From positions 13,833,001-13,897,000 of the forward strand of contig BSBN01000888.1 of assembly GCA_027924645.1 (NCBI GenBank): DNA of 64,000 nucleotides, given 5' to 3'. A model generated the notes under the pieces. It saw only the letters and a list, made by a program, of their open reading frames with translations. It searched no databases and was not told where the DNA came from. The stretch comes from Cunninghamia lanceolata (Eukaryota > Streptophyta > Pinopsida > Cupressales > Cupressaceae). Positions 1 through 10,080 of this stretch are shown here, in pieces (position 1 is the stretch's first letter; every line of letters starts with the position of its first letter). The position numbers and the translations under genes are program-made.

Positions 1-429
1 GAACATCCTAGAACAAAAGAGACACCAACTCATTGTTAGAGCATCATAGCAAAATAAACTTCTATGAACATCATGTCCTGCATCACATATCATGTCTTGC
101 ATGAGTGATATCTTCATTCTCTTTGACTGCAACAACTTAACTTGTGATCATGAACATATTACCAACATGAAGAGGTCCTGAAGACTAACTAAGGCATAAT
201 GATGAGCACACTGAAGCATGGCATTAAGCAACATACCAACTTTGAGTATCATGTCAACTCTCTTCAAGTCAAGAATCATGAGCATCATAACATGAAGAAT
301 GATGAACATCATAACATGAAACATGAGAGATGACAACAACCAAACCTTGCCTTTCTCACACTTCTGACATAAATGACAAATAACTCAACACCTTTTTAAC
401 AGCAATGACAATCAATCTCCATCAAATTT
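1..429. other. AT-rich sequence with ATG/CAT-rich low complexity
   Basis: No gene is supported. Positions 60-345 are rich in short CAT/ATG-containing words such as gaacatcatg, so the apparent minus-strand reading frame is Met/His/Leu-rich and is probably compositional. The stretch lies beside the copia-derived repeats that begin near 430 and may be decayed element flank. Confidence 0.4.
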
Positions 430-785
430 AACCTAGTGTGAAGAGAGCTAAAGAAAAGGACAAGCTAAGAAAGAGCTAGAAAGAAAAGAACTTTATTCAT
501 GCTAACACCCCCTGTTCACTGCACCTTAGGGGAAAAAGTAGACAAAGATGCAAAGATGGGTCCCAACAACTAGGCTTGATGAGGTACCCATGTACAAAAG
601 ATCCCTTTCAAATAAACTTAACCTATTGTGAAGAGAGCTAAAGAAAAGGACAAGCTAAGAAAGAGCTAGAAAGTAAAGTAACCCTATTCACGCTAACACC
701 CCCACTTAAGTGTACATTAGGGGGAAATGTATACAAAGATGCAAAGATGGGTCCCAAGAACTAGGCTTGAGGAAGTACCCATGTC
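430..785 (-). repeat. Two tandem copies of a copia 3'-junction repeat (polypurine tract plus LTR edge)
   Basis: Two copies (about 430-600 and 620-785) share the order aacctagtgtgaagag, a block of short agaaag words, attcatgctaacacccc and gatgggtcccaa. A third copy is at 1,240-1,410. Read on the minus strand, each has a purine run (for example AAGTGTGGGGGTG-like) followed by TGTTAGC, which looks like a polypurine tract joined to the TG start of a 3' LTR. They are probably 3' ends of related copia elements. The LTR bodies were not delimited. Confidence 0.5.
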
Positions 786-1239
786 ATAATTAGTGGTGTA
801 CTTGTAGTCTCTAACATTTTAAGAATTGTGAGTAATTGGTTTAGCTGATAACTGGTATGTGTTAATCTAAAATTTGAAGTTCCTTTATGTTTCTAAAATT
901 GTGCTAAGATTTTTGAGTCCATGGTAGTGTTTTGAAAAGGCTTGTTACATGGTATTGTGAGGTTATTTCTATAGAAAATTTGTTTTTCCTCCATTACTAC
1001 CATCAAAACTATAAGATTTGGCTGAAATGCCACCCAAGAATTGAATGAATGAAGGAAAGAAAAATAGAAATAAGATATGAGCCAAATAAATTGTATATAA
1101 CTCAAGAGAATGCAAAGCATACAATGAAAATGACATTCTCATATGATATCAAGAGGTGAGTGTATATAGGATATTCTACGCAAGAGACTAAAAATGTGCA
1201 ACCAATGTTGGGTAAAGTGAAAAAGTCCCTATTTAAACT
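786..1239. other. AT-rich stretch without a recognised feature
   Basis: I see no coding signal. It separates the second and third copies of the copia 3'-junction repeat, so it is probably LTR or internal non-coding sequence of the same family. Short minus-strand frames here show no known motif. Confidence 0.3.
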
Positions 1240-1410
1240 TAACCTAGCATGAAGAGATCTAAAGCAAAGGACAACCTAAGAAATAGATAGAAAGAAAAGT
1301 AACCCTATTCATGCTAATACCCCTCCTTAAGTGCACCTTAGGAGAAAATGTAGACAAAGATGCAAAGATGGGTCTGAACAACTAGGCTTGATGAGGTACC
1401 CATATACAAA
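1240..1410 (-). repeat. Third copy of the copia 3'-junction repeat
   Basis: Same order of words as the two copies at 430-785. Here it lies directly downstream, on the minus strand, of the copia RNase H and pol-end remnant at 1,500-2,000, which is where a polypurine tract and 3' LTR start belong. The purine tract reads AAGGAGGGGTATTAG on the minus strand. This placement explains what the repeat is in the other two copies. Confidence 0.55.
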
Positions 1411-1499
1411 AGATCCCCTCAAACAAAAAAGGAAGGAGAAAACTCAATGGGAAAAAACTCCCCCATGAGAGGATGAAGCAAGAAGGGCTAAGTGACCTC

Positions 1500-2975
1500 C
1501 TAGAAGAAATGTCATTCACCTCCAAGAGAGACCGAAGATGGACATACTTTCTCTAAATAAAGAGTTTGGTGAAGATATATGCAACTTACTCTACTATAGG
1601 ACAATACTGCAAATCAACTACTTACTCCTAAATCAATTCCCTTAGAAAATGCATGTGGATCTCAATGTGTTTGGTCCGCTGATGAACTGGATTCTTCAAG
1701 ATTTAGATTGTACTCTAGTTGTCATAGTAGATGACCAATGGATTTTGAAAAGTGATACCAAGTTCAGTGAGGCTATTCTAAAGCCAAATAGCCTTAGAGG
1801 TAGCATTGGCAGTCCCCCGATACTCATCCTCATTCTAAGAAAGAGCAACAACATGCTTCTTCTTACTGTGCCAAACAATGGGACCAGAACTAAGGTGAAA
1901 AATGTAGCCAGATGTGGACTTGCGATCATCAAGATCACCAGACTAATCAAATCCATGTATCCAACCAAGTCTGAACTTATTCCCACTACATAGTGAATGT
2001 CATACTTGTGAGTACCCTATATGTAGTGCAAGACATGTTTGGCAGCCTTCAAATTAATCTCATGTCACTCTGTCATGAAGTGCAAAACAATACCAACTGC
2101 AAAACAAATGTCAGGGTGACTATAAGCCATGTAGATGAGGCTACCAACAAGTTAATGATACAAAACTTGGCATCAACTAGTGGTGTACAACACTTCACTT
2201 GAAGCTAGACTCCTGACATAAAGGGAGTCAATGCAGACTTACAATCAGCCATGTGAAATTGAGCAAGAAGATCAAGAGCATACATGGTCTGCACAAGAGA
2301 GATCCTAGAAGATGTTTGAGTGATCTCAATCCTGAGAAAATAGTGCAAGAGACCCAAGTCCATCATGGTAAAACTATCATGCAAAGTAATCTTGATGCTC
2401 ACAACAATGGATGAAGTGCTCTTAGTGATAATCAACTCATCAACATAGAGTGCCAATAAAAGAAGAGCATCCTCTTGTATCAAAATATAGACATTCAGAT
2501 CTAAGTAGCATCTAGAGAACACAACTGAGAGAAGAAATGAGTCCATCTTGGCATACCAACCCTGTGGGGCTTGTTTGAGGCCATAGATAGGCTTCCACAA
2601 TCAGAAAACCAATGAAGAATCCTAAACAAATCCTTATGGTTGCTCCATGTGAATTTGCTCATGTAGAGCCTCGTGAAAAATGCACTCTTCACATTGATTT
2701 GATCTATAGCCCAACCTTGAGCTGCAACAATACCAAGTAGCAAGTGAATCAAGTTTGTTTTGGTGATGGGGGCAAAGGTCTTAGTGTAGTCAACACCAGG
2801 AACCTGACAGAAACTTTTATCTACAAGGCATGCTTTGAACTTGTCAATTGATCCATCCATGGAAAATTTGGTTTGATAGATCCACTTACACCAAACCATT
2901 TTTCTTCCCTTAGGAAGTGGGACAAGAGCCCAAGTTTTGTTCCTAATCAAAGAGTTGTACTCTTCCTTCATTTCT
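1500..2975 (-). pseudogene. Ty1/copia reverse transcriptase and RNase H, decayed
   Basis: Read from 2,971 downwards, the minus strand gives copia RT: WCKWIYQTKF, KACLVDKSFCQVPGVDY, KTFAPITKTN, the insert-finger block IKSAFF-like INVKSAFF, GLKQAPQGWYAKMD, and the YVDE form of the active-site YVDD (LALYVDELIIT). RNase H follows in another frame at about 1,640-2,000: DDRKSTSGYIFHLSSG, VALSxNEDEYRG, YYDNxST and HQRTKHIEIH. The extreme pol end (AYIFTKLFI) is near 1,560. Several stops and at least two frame changes make it inactive. It probably continues the integrase tail at 3,125-3,412 in the same element. Confidence 0.85.
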
Positions 2976-3124
2976 GAATACCACTTAGCAATACCTAATG
3001 CTTCATGAAATGATTATGGATTTGAAGTCATGGCAATGTAGGAATGTAGAATATCTCAATGCCTTGACTGAATCCTCTGAGTATCTAAAGGATCCCCAAC
3101 AAGAGTTCCTATAGACTCAAGTGT

Positions 3125-3412
3125 CTACGGAGCCCAACAAGGCATGTGAGGAGATGGAGGAGAATCCTGATCCTTAGAGCTCTGTGAAGATGAGAATGAA
3201 ACCTCATGATCAACTCTGTGAGTAGAGGCAACAAGAGGAAAATCATCTGAGTCACTGTCTGAATCCGTTGTCGAGGAAGAAAGAAGAGAGGATAAGCTAG
3301 GAGAGATTTCCTTAAATAGCACACTTTGCTCAATGAAGATCTCATGTGTCTTAGTATAAGAGTGAATGTGACTCAACAAGTCATGATCCCTACAATCAAG
3401 ATAACCTTTCAC
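3125..3412 (-). pseudogene. Copia integrase C-terminal tail and acidic linker
   Basis: A 95-residue frame starts KGYLDCRDHDLLSHIH and contains IFIEQSVLFKEISPSLSS, the layout of the copia integrase end (KGYR..D.....S.DV.F.E), followed by a Ser/Asp-rich linker. It lies just upstream (minus-strand sense) of the RT remnant, as expected for copia pol. The integrase core with its DDE residues is absent. Sequence to the right (from 3,417) is an LTR-like block, which suggests that an insertion or deletion removed it. Confidence 0.65.
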
Positions 3413-3416
3413 ACTA

Positions 3417-3761
3417 TGAGAAAGGAGAATATGCTAAAATAATGGATAAAATATTATATACACCAAATTGTATAAAAAAAAATGAGAGAGCCTTGCTTAT
3501 AAAGGGAAGGATGACAATAGGGGAGTTGTAGTCATGTGACAAGTGTCACATTCCTATCACATGTGACAACTAGAGGATAAGATGCCAACTAGAGGACATG
3601 TGTAGGATAAGACAACTCACTACAACTATCAACAACTAGAAACAACTAGAAACATATAGAAGACTCACTAAGTCAACTTAACATGTGAATTATGTGTGAT
3701 ATGTGAATTATTCACACAAGGGGAAATTAACTAAACTAGTTAGGAAAATCTCCTATTGACA
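3417..3761 (-). repeat. Putative copia LTR (about 345 bp)
   Basis: On the minus strand the block starts TGTCAATAGGAG and ends in TTTCTCA, so it has TG...CA ends. A TATA-like TTTATAAGC lies about 260 bp in (plus 3,495-3,505), as expected for U3/R. Just outside its start is a polypurine run (CTTAAGGGGGGAGT on minus, plus 3,762-3,775). This fits a 3' LTR of an element extending to the right. No matching second LTR was found and no target duplication could be confirmed. Confidence 0.45.
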
Positions 3762-4622
3762 ACTCCCCCCTTAAGTGCAACTTAGGGAGTAGCTGACTAA
3801 ACCAAAGATGTGATGATGGGTCCCAACTACTGGGCCATGTTAGGTACCCATGTACAACAAATCTCAAGTGGAGAAAAGGAGAAAACCTCATGGGACAAAA
3901 GTCCTCTCCAAAAGTGGGAATGTAGAAAACAAATGGAATGAAAAATGTGATGGAAGGAGGATGGAAGACCCCCCTAGAACTACATCTGAAACATATGTAC
4001 AATCAATTACTCCCTCATAGGAGAGCAAATGTAAGAGTATAGGTCCCACCCACAATGAAGTAGCTCCTATGCCGATGGTGAATGCCTAAAGAAGAATCCT
4101 AAAGAGAATCCAAAGCTAACAAACAATATTCTTCCCCTTAGGAATAAATAGGTCTAAAGGCTAATGTAGAAAAACTCCATTTCAAGGTATGAGGGAAAAA
4201 GCCTCATGAGGTATGCTTTCTCTAAAAACTACATAAGTGTCCACATGTCACAACCAAAAAATGTCACATAATCAGGTGTTGCATGCCTAATCATAGAATG
4301 TGACAATCAAAGACAAGATGAAAACTCAAGATCATCAATCTCCAAAGACAAGGAATCCTCCGAATGATGCGCAAGATACTCCAACTCAATGCCAAACTAT
4401 GACAAGTGAAGAGGAGAAGATGGTGCTCGCACATCAGAAGTAGAAGAATCAACTCCTTCAAAGAGGAGATGAATGTCATCAATTATTTCCTCAAAGTTAT
4501 CAATATAGAACTCACAAAACAAGTCTGAAGTACCTATCAAGTATTCATCCCATAAACCTATATCTGGAAGGCAAAGAATATCCTGCTCAAATGAAGTGGA
4601 TGAAGCTATGTCAATGTCATCT
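3762..4622 (-). pseudogene. Copia 3' non-coding region and acidic linker fragment
   Basis: The part next to the LTR (3,765-3,880) repeats the gatgggtcccaac and gtacccatgtaca words seen at 540-600 and 1,360-1,420, so it belongs to the same copia superfamily group. From about 4,260 to 4,620 the minus strand reads an acidic, Ser-rich segment (DILCLPDIGLWDEY, DNFEEIIDDIHLLFEGVD) with a few stops, typical of the linker between integrase and RT. No enzyme domain can be seen. The assignment is by context. Confidence 0.4.
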
Positions 4623-6129
4623 CTAAAGAAGCAAGAGAAGGAGGAATCTTAGAACTAGTCTCAAAACTGATGTATATGCAAGAACAACAAGGTTCAAGTG
4701 ACTAAACTTCTCCTTACAAACATCATTCACACTTGATGCATTAGTGTGAATAGCAATCAATGAATCTACATCATCAAAAAAATTGGGAGAATGTATACAA
4801 GTGAGATGCATGATCAACCATCCAAATAGAAATGATATCTCTGCTCTCCAAGTCTCGTATGATCATATAATTAGGAGTGAAATCAATTGTCTTTCCTACA
4901 CCACAATGAGTAATTTGGTAGATGGAAAGGAGATTGGTTGTCAAGGAAGGTACACACAACACATTGTTGAAAGTAATCTAACCAATATCAATAGTTCCTT
5001 TTCCAATTGCATCCATTTACGTATTATTACCCATCAAAATAGGTGGCAAAGTACATGACTGAAATGAAGAGAACATCCCTTGTGAAGATGACATATGACG
5101 AGAAGCTCCTGAATCAAGTCTAATCCATCTATCTAACTATAGACTTGTTGAAGCAAAGAGTGCCTATCCTTTCCTTTGCTTGACCCATTTGCAAATGTTG
5201 TCTTTGGTAGTGTAGATGATGATGCATTCGAAGAAGAAGAATTGGGTAAAATTGATGCTAATGAAGGATACTAAATGTTATGTTTTTGAAGAAGTTGTGA
5301 CATCTCATCAAATTTTTTCTCATAACATTTAGTCCCATCATGCCCAATTTCTTACAATCAGAACACTTTGGCTTCTTCTTCTTATTGGACTCCACTTTTG
5401 AAGAAGAGTTGGGGGTTTTATTTGATTCTTTCTCTTTCTCATTAAACTTTTAATCATTTTGTTTCTTTCCCTTATTATTTGAAGCCTTAGGATCTTTTGT
5501 GTTTTGTGTTGCAACTAGAGCCTATGATCTAGGATACTTCAATGTGCCCATGTGTAGTATCTTGGCTTGTTCTCTAGTAAGTTGTGTAGAAAACTCCTCA
5601 ACTGAAAGCATAGTAAACTTACTACTAAAATCATCCATTGTAGCATAAAAGGTAGAAACATAAACTGAATAAGCAGGACCCAATTTTGTAAGAATGGATA
5701 GAATCAATTGTTCATCTTCTTTCTCAAGATCAAACTATTTGAGTTGTAACCTGAGAGACTTAAACTTGGTGAAGAAATCTTTGATTTGATCAAAAACTTG
5801 AGGATTAAGTGCAATTAGCTCATTCTCCAATTTAAATCTTCTTATTTTATCTTTCTTGCCAAAGAGATTGGCTAATATTGTCCATATCTCATTTGGTGTT
5901 TTACAAGACTCAGCATGAAATCTATGACCTGGAGAAATAGCAAGACACAGTGTGCCATAACGTTCATGTCCTCTATCTAACCATTTTCTTCTCCCAGTAG
6001 CACCTATGGGTTCAGGATCTATGCCTAAAGTTATTCTATGTAATGTTTATTTATACAATAGAAACTCCATATTTTTCTTCCATTCATAATAATTATATGG
6101 AGTTAAAAGTGGAATTTGAGGCACATCCA
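4623..6129 (-). pseudogene. Ty1/copia gag and protease, decayed
   Basis: The minus-strand start at 6,129 reads MDVPQIPLLTPYNYYEWK, a UBN2-type copia gag start, and continues through KWLDRGHERYGTL and EDEQLILSILTKLGPAY. A zinc knuckle at about 5,330-5,375 reads CSDCKK, then G-HDGTKC after a small frameshift. Protease follows: DSGASRHM near 5,100-5,120 and IGKGTIDIG. The GAG-pre-integrase block is at 4,780-4,960 (LCVPSLTTNLLS, MVDHASHLY) and ends with the SHLN motif near 4,720. Integrase does not follow. Stops such as TAG in place of a sense codon confirm decay. Confidence 0.8.
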
Positions 6130-6831
6130 TGATGAAAAACAAAAACAACAATACAACACCCCTTAACTATGCAAGAGAGCTCCCCCAATTTGTTGTGGCA
6201 CTTTATACTTAGTTCAATTTACAATTGTCCTCAAGGGACCAAAATTAGGAAAATAATTAAAATCTTTTAAAAAAGAGATCCGAGTGAGATTACAATCACT
6301 CACACTAATTTATCACAGCAAACAAATCCATTCAAAACAAGTTTCACTTCATCAAGTCTCAAAATGTCGAGGTAATCACTCAAAAGCCAAAAAACTAACA
6401 AATTGAATTAAATGAACATGGAACTGAATCTGAGAAAAGTGCATGGATAGATTTGAAGAGCTCCTGGATACTTTTTCGATGCTGTAAGAATAGAAAAAAT
6501 TAGAGATGGTGGCTAAAATTTGTGGGCTTGGAAGCCAAAAAATGAGATCTATCTTCAACCTACAAAAAATGCTATCAAACAACAAAATCTGGGAAAACTA
6601 CTATCACCACTGCAAAGTAGACTCTGTCATCTTTCCGTCAATATATGATTTGCCCAATTTTGATACCCTGAAAAAAAGTTATGTAAAAAACAAAAACGCC
6701 CTCCTGTAGGGCATTTAGGGGCAAAAGAGGCCCCTTGGCGCACTATAGCGGTCACTGGCTAGTGGCCACTAGGTGGTGACATCAGTGGAGATGACGGATT
6801 TAGTCAGAGATGTGGTAGTTGCTGTAGATTA
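6130..6831 (-). repeat. Candidate 5' leader/LTR of the copia element
   Basis: This non-coding block sits directly upstream of the gag start at 6,129 on the minus strand, where leader, PBS and 5' LTR should lie. The minus strand reads GCCACAACAAATTGGGGGAGC at about 6,170-6,195, which could be a decayed form of the TTGGTNTCAGAGC initiator-Met PBS. A GC-richer patch at 6,700-6,800 separates it from the next gag remnant. No second LTR copy was found, so the boundaries are uncertain. Confidence 0.3.
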
Positions 6832-7943
6832 TTATAATAATTTTTTTTTATTTTGATATTTAAAAAAAATATGAAATTTTTGTTTACCTTCCAAATCAAC
6901 TTCACCCTCTTCTTCCTCATCAATGTCATCACAAAAATCTTCTATAGGACTGTTTTCATTTTCTTTGATTCCAATAGTCATAAATGTAGTTTCATAATTT
7001 TCACTTGCAGAAGAATAATCATCTGAAGAACAAATTTCTTTGTCTACATATAGACTCTTTTTCTTCTTATTAAAGTTTCTCTTTTTACATTTGGAAACTT
7101 CTTGACTCCTAGAACTATCTCCCATTTCATTTTTAGCTAAGGACATTTAGTGGCAAAGTGACCAATTATTTGACAATTTAAACATTTAAAAGGTAGCTTA
7201 CCTTTGCATTTGCCAGAGACCTTCTTCAATTTTCTAACAAAATTTGCTTCTTCTTCACTTGAATTGATACTCAGTTTTGAATCTTCCTTAATTTGCTTGA
7301 CTTTGGAAGTCTAGAATGTTGCTTCTTTCTTTGTTGAACTAGTATTCTCACTTCTCATCTCATATGTTGTAAGTGACCCAAAAAAATCATCCATAGTAAA
7401 CTCATCTAGATTTTTTGCTTCCTCAATTGTAGAGACTTTAGAGTCATATCTCTGTGGGAGAGACCTCAAAACCTTTCTTACAACTAACTTATCTTTTACA
7501 TCCTCTCCAAGACCTCAAATTGCATTCACTACCTCATCTACCCTGAGCATGTATGCTATAATATTCTCATCATATTTCATCTTTAGAGCCTCAAATTTGC
7601 CTCTATGAGTTTGCAATTTTGCTTGCTTAACTTTATCATCACCCTCATAGATGTTGTGCAACTTATCCCATACATCTTTGGTAGATTTACAATGCATGAC
7701 TTTCACAAATTCTATATTGGTTAGACCACACAATATAGAATTCTTTTCTTTGGAACTATTTTCATAATCTTTCTTATTAGCTACGGTGGGGGTACTTGTT
7801 GGTGGTGTATAGCCATCTATAATAGATTGCCATACATCAAATCTAAAAGAGGTCAGGTAAGTCTCCATTCTGATGCTCTAGAAAGAATAATTGGATCCAT
7901 CAAATAATGGTGATTTATTTGAAGAACCTTCATGTCCTACCAT
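6832..7943 (-). pseudogene. Second Ty1/copia gag, decayed
   Basis: The start at 7,943 reads MVGHEGSSNKSPLFDGSNY, then a TAG where Trp is expected, then METYLTSFRFDVWQSIIDGY. This is a typical DUF4219/UBN2 copia gag. The core has the UBN2 words DVWDKLHNIYEGD, KVKQAKLQTHRGKFE and MKYDENIIAYMLRVDE. A complete CCHC knuckle (CLNCQIIGHFATKC) lies at about 7,140-7,185, followed by a 1-nt frameshift. The C-terminus is acidic (DDIDEEEEGEVDLE). No protease or pol follows; the next sequence belongs to another copia copy, so this element is truncated. Confidence 0.85.
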
Positions 7944-7999
7944 AGTATTCTTGTGACCAAATCTTCCTTAAATGGTTAAACTCTCTTCAGGGAACCCTA

Positions 8000-8013
8000 G
8001 GCTCTAATACCAA
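8000..8013 (-). other. Primer-binding site, initiator Met tRNA type
   Basis: The minus strand reads TTGGTATTAGAGCC, one change from the consensus TTGGTATCAGAGCC of plant copia elements primed by initiator-Met tRNA. It lies 57 bp upstream of the gag start at 7,943 and one base from the LTR edge at 8,015. Confidence 0.8.
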
Positions 8014-8014
8014 T

Positions 8015-8818
8015 TGTTGAAAGAACACCAATACACTGAGAGGGGGGGTGAATTAGTGTATGTTAACTTTTAACAATATTAAACAAAGAGACACAATTCA
8101 AGAGTAAAAATAAATCACATAACACCATATGTACATGGAAAACCCTAAAAGGGTAAAACCATGGTAAGAATATTGCTTGATTCTACTACTCAAATCCAAC
8201 CTCACAATAAACAATTATTACATGTGTTTTACATGCACCAATCCACAGGTACACCAACAATCAAGATAATGTTTTTAGGCACCAACCTACAAGTACATCA
8301 GACACCTTAATGGAGTTCCAACTCAATATAATGAGGCATCAATCCCAATCTGTAATAAAGAGGCACCAACCCATGAATTCTTACAAATTTTTGTATGCAG
8401 ACAATAGTTCTTCACTAACTTGAAATGCACCTTTTTAATTCATGTACTATGCTCTCCTTCTCTACCTGGTGTTCTCATGAACACAATCTTTCATCTCTCT
8501 GAACTCACCCTGTAATTTATGTTCTCATTAATACTGTATCCCTTTTTACTCAATACTCTCTACACACGTCCTTGAACATTTTTAATTTCATGCAAACCCT
8601 TCACACATTGCCTGTGTAAAAACTATTCAGTTGAGTAACATTTTGCAATTCAATTCCTTATGTATATATCCCCTATCCGGGTTGCAGAATATTGTCCTCA
8701 GCAACTACCTACTAAATCAACACCAAAAAGTAATTGTTTCACAATTACAACTACACCTTACTACTTCACATTCCATCAAAACTGTCGCTTGAATGATTTC
8801 GCACCATTTTGCAATAAT
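8015..8818 (-). repeat. 5' LTR (downstream part) of the second copia element
   Basis: The LTR edge is set by the PBS. On the minus strand the sequence ends ...TCTTTCAACA, giving the terminal CA; on plus this is TGTTGAAAG from 8,015. A run of seven G on plus (8,041-8,049 region) and the words cactgagagg follow. The far end of the LTR was not found. It may extend through the tandem duplication at 8,820-10,075. Confidence 0.5.
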
Positions 8819-8819
8819 G

Positions 8820-10075
8820 TAGTCGAATGGACTTCTTCTCTATAATTGCCCATCAAATTTTAGCTCCAAAAATTAGTCATTTGCTCATTTTAAACATTGA
8901 CCATTGATCTCACCTTTCCCTCCATCTTGAGTGGACACATGTCATCATCTCATACCATCACAGTCGATGATTAAGAAACATGTATTGCTATGTATTGTTG
9001 TGATCTCTTCCTTCATCATGCACCATTGATTTGAATTCACCTTTACACGTTGGCACATTGAAAAGTCTTCAGTCAATTATAAGTTACCATGCTAACTGCT
9101 TGCATTTGAAGCTTCCCAGTTGTCGGCATAGTGCAAGTGTGTGAAGTGGTGGAGAAACTTTCTTTCTTCCTTGCAGGCTTACAAAAGCCAAACACATGGC
9201 ATGATTTCACACCCATGCAGATATCAAAAGGATTCATTATCTTTCTTTGTGCATATGTGCTATTCCTTGATCTTGTATGACTAACGTGCATTGTTGGATC
9301 AACATTAAGGTTCTTGCACTATAGTCTCCTTTGCAGGCCATAAGATGGAATATTACCCAAGTCAGTACCCACTAGGAAACAAGGTTGATAATATGATGAC
9401 GACGATGACTTAAGTTGCTACTTAAGTGACTTCTCACCGAGGGTAGTCGAATGGACTTCTTCTTTGTAAGTGCCCATCAAATTTTAGCTCCAAAAATTAG
9501 TCATTTGCTCATTTTAAACATCAACCATTGATCTCACCTTTCCCTCCATCTTTAGTGGACACATGTCATCATCTCATACCGTTGCAATCGATGATTAAGA
9601 AACATGTATTGCTATGCATTGTTGTGATCTCTTCCTTCATCACACACCATTGATTTGAATTCACCTTTACACACTGGCACATTGAAAAGTCTTCGGTCAA
9701 TCATAAGTTGCCACACTAACTACTTGCATTTGAAGCTTGCCAGTTGTTAGCATAGTGCAAGTGTGTGGAGTGGTGGAGCAAATTTCTTTCTTCCTTGTAG
9801 GCTTACAAAATCCCAACACATGGCATGATTTCACACCCATGTAGACATCAAAAGCATTCATTATCTTTCTTTGCGCATATGTGCTATTCCTTGATCTTGT
9901 ATGATTAACGTGCACTGTTGCATCAACATTAAGGTTCTTGCACTTTAGTCTCCTTCGCAAGCCATAAGATGGAATATTGCCTAAGCCGGTACCCACTACG
10001 AAACAAGGTTGATAATATGATGACGATGACAACGATGGCTTAAGTTGTTACTTAAGTGACTTCTCACCGAGGATA
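8820..10075. repeat. Head-to-tail tandem duplication, unit about 624-630 bp
   Basis: Unit 1 runs from the agtcgaatggacttcttct word at 8,821 to ttctcaccga at 9,431-9,440. Unit 2 runs from the same word at 9,445 to ttctcaccga at 10,061-10,070. The start offset is 624 and the end offset 630, because unit 2 has a small expansion in a gatgac-type triplet run. The copies are very similar, with scattered, mostly transition differences. Both keep a minus-strand reading frame (9,073-9,291 and 9,697-10,032) with shared words NSTYAQRKIMN and MGVKSCHV. I recognise no family in it. Confidence 0.85.
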
Positions 10076-10080
10076 GTAGG

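Noticed and set aside
148..339. Minus-strand frame rich in Met and His
   Set aside because: It arises from CAT/ATG-rich low complexity; no motif, no homologous counterpart.
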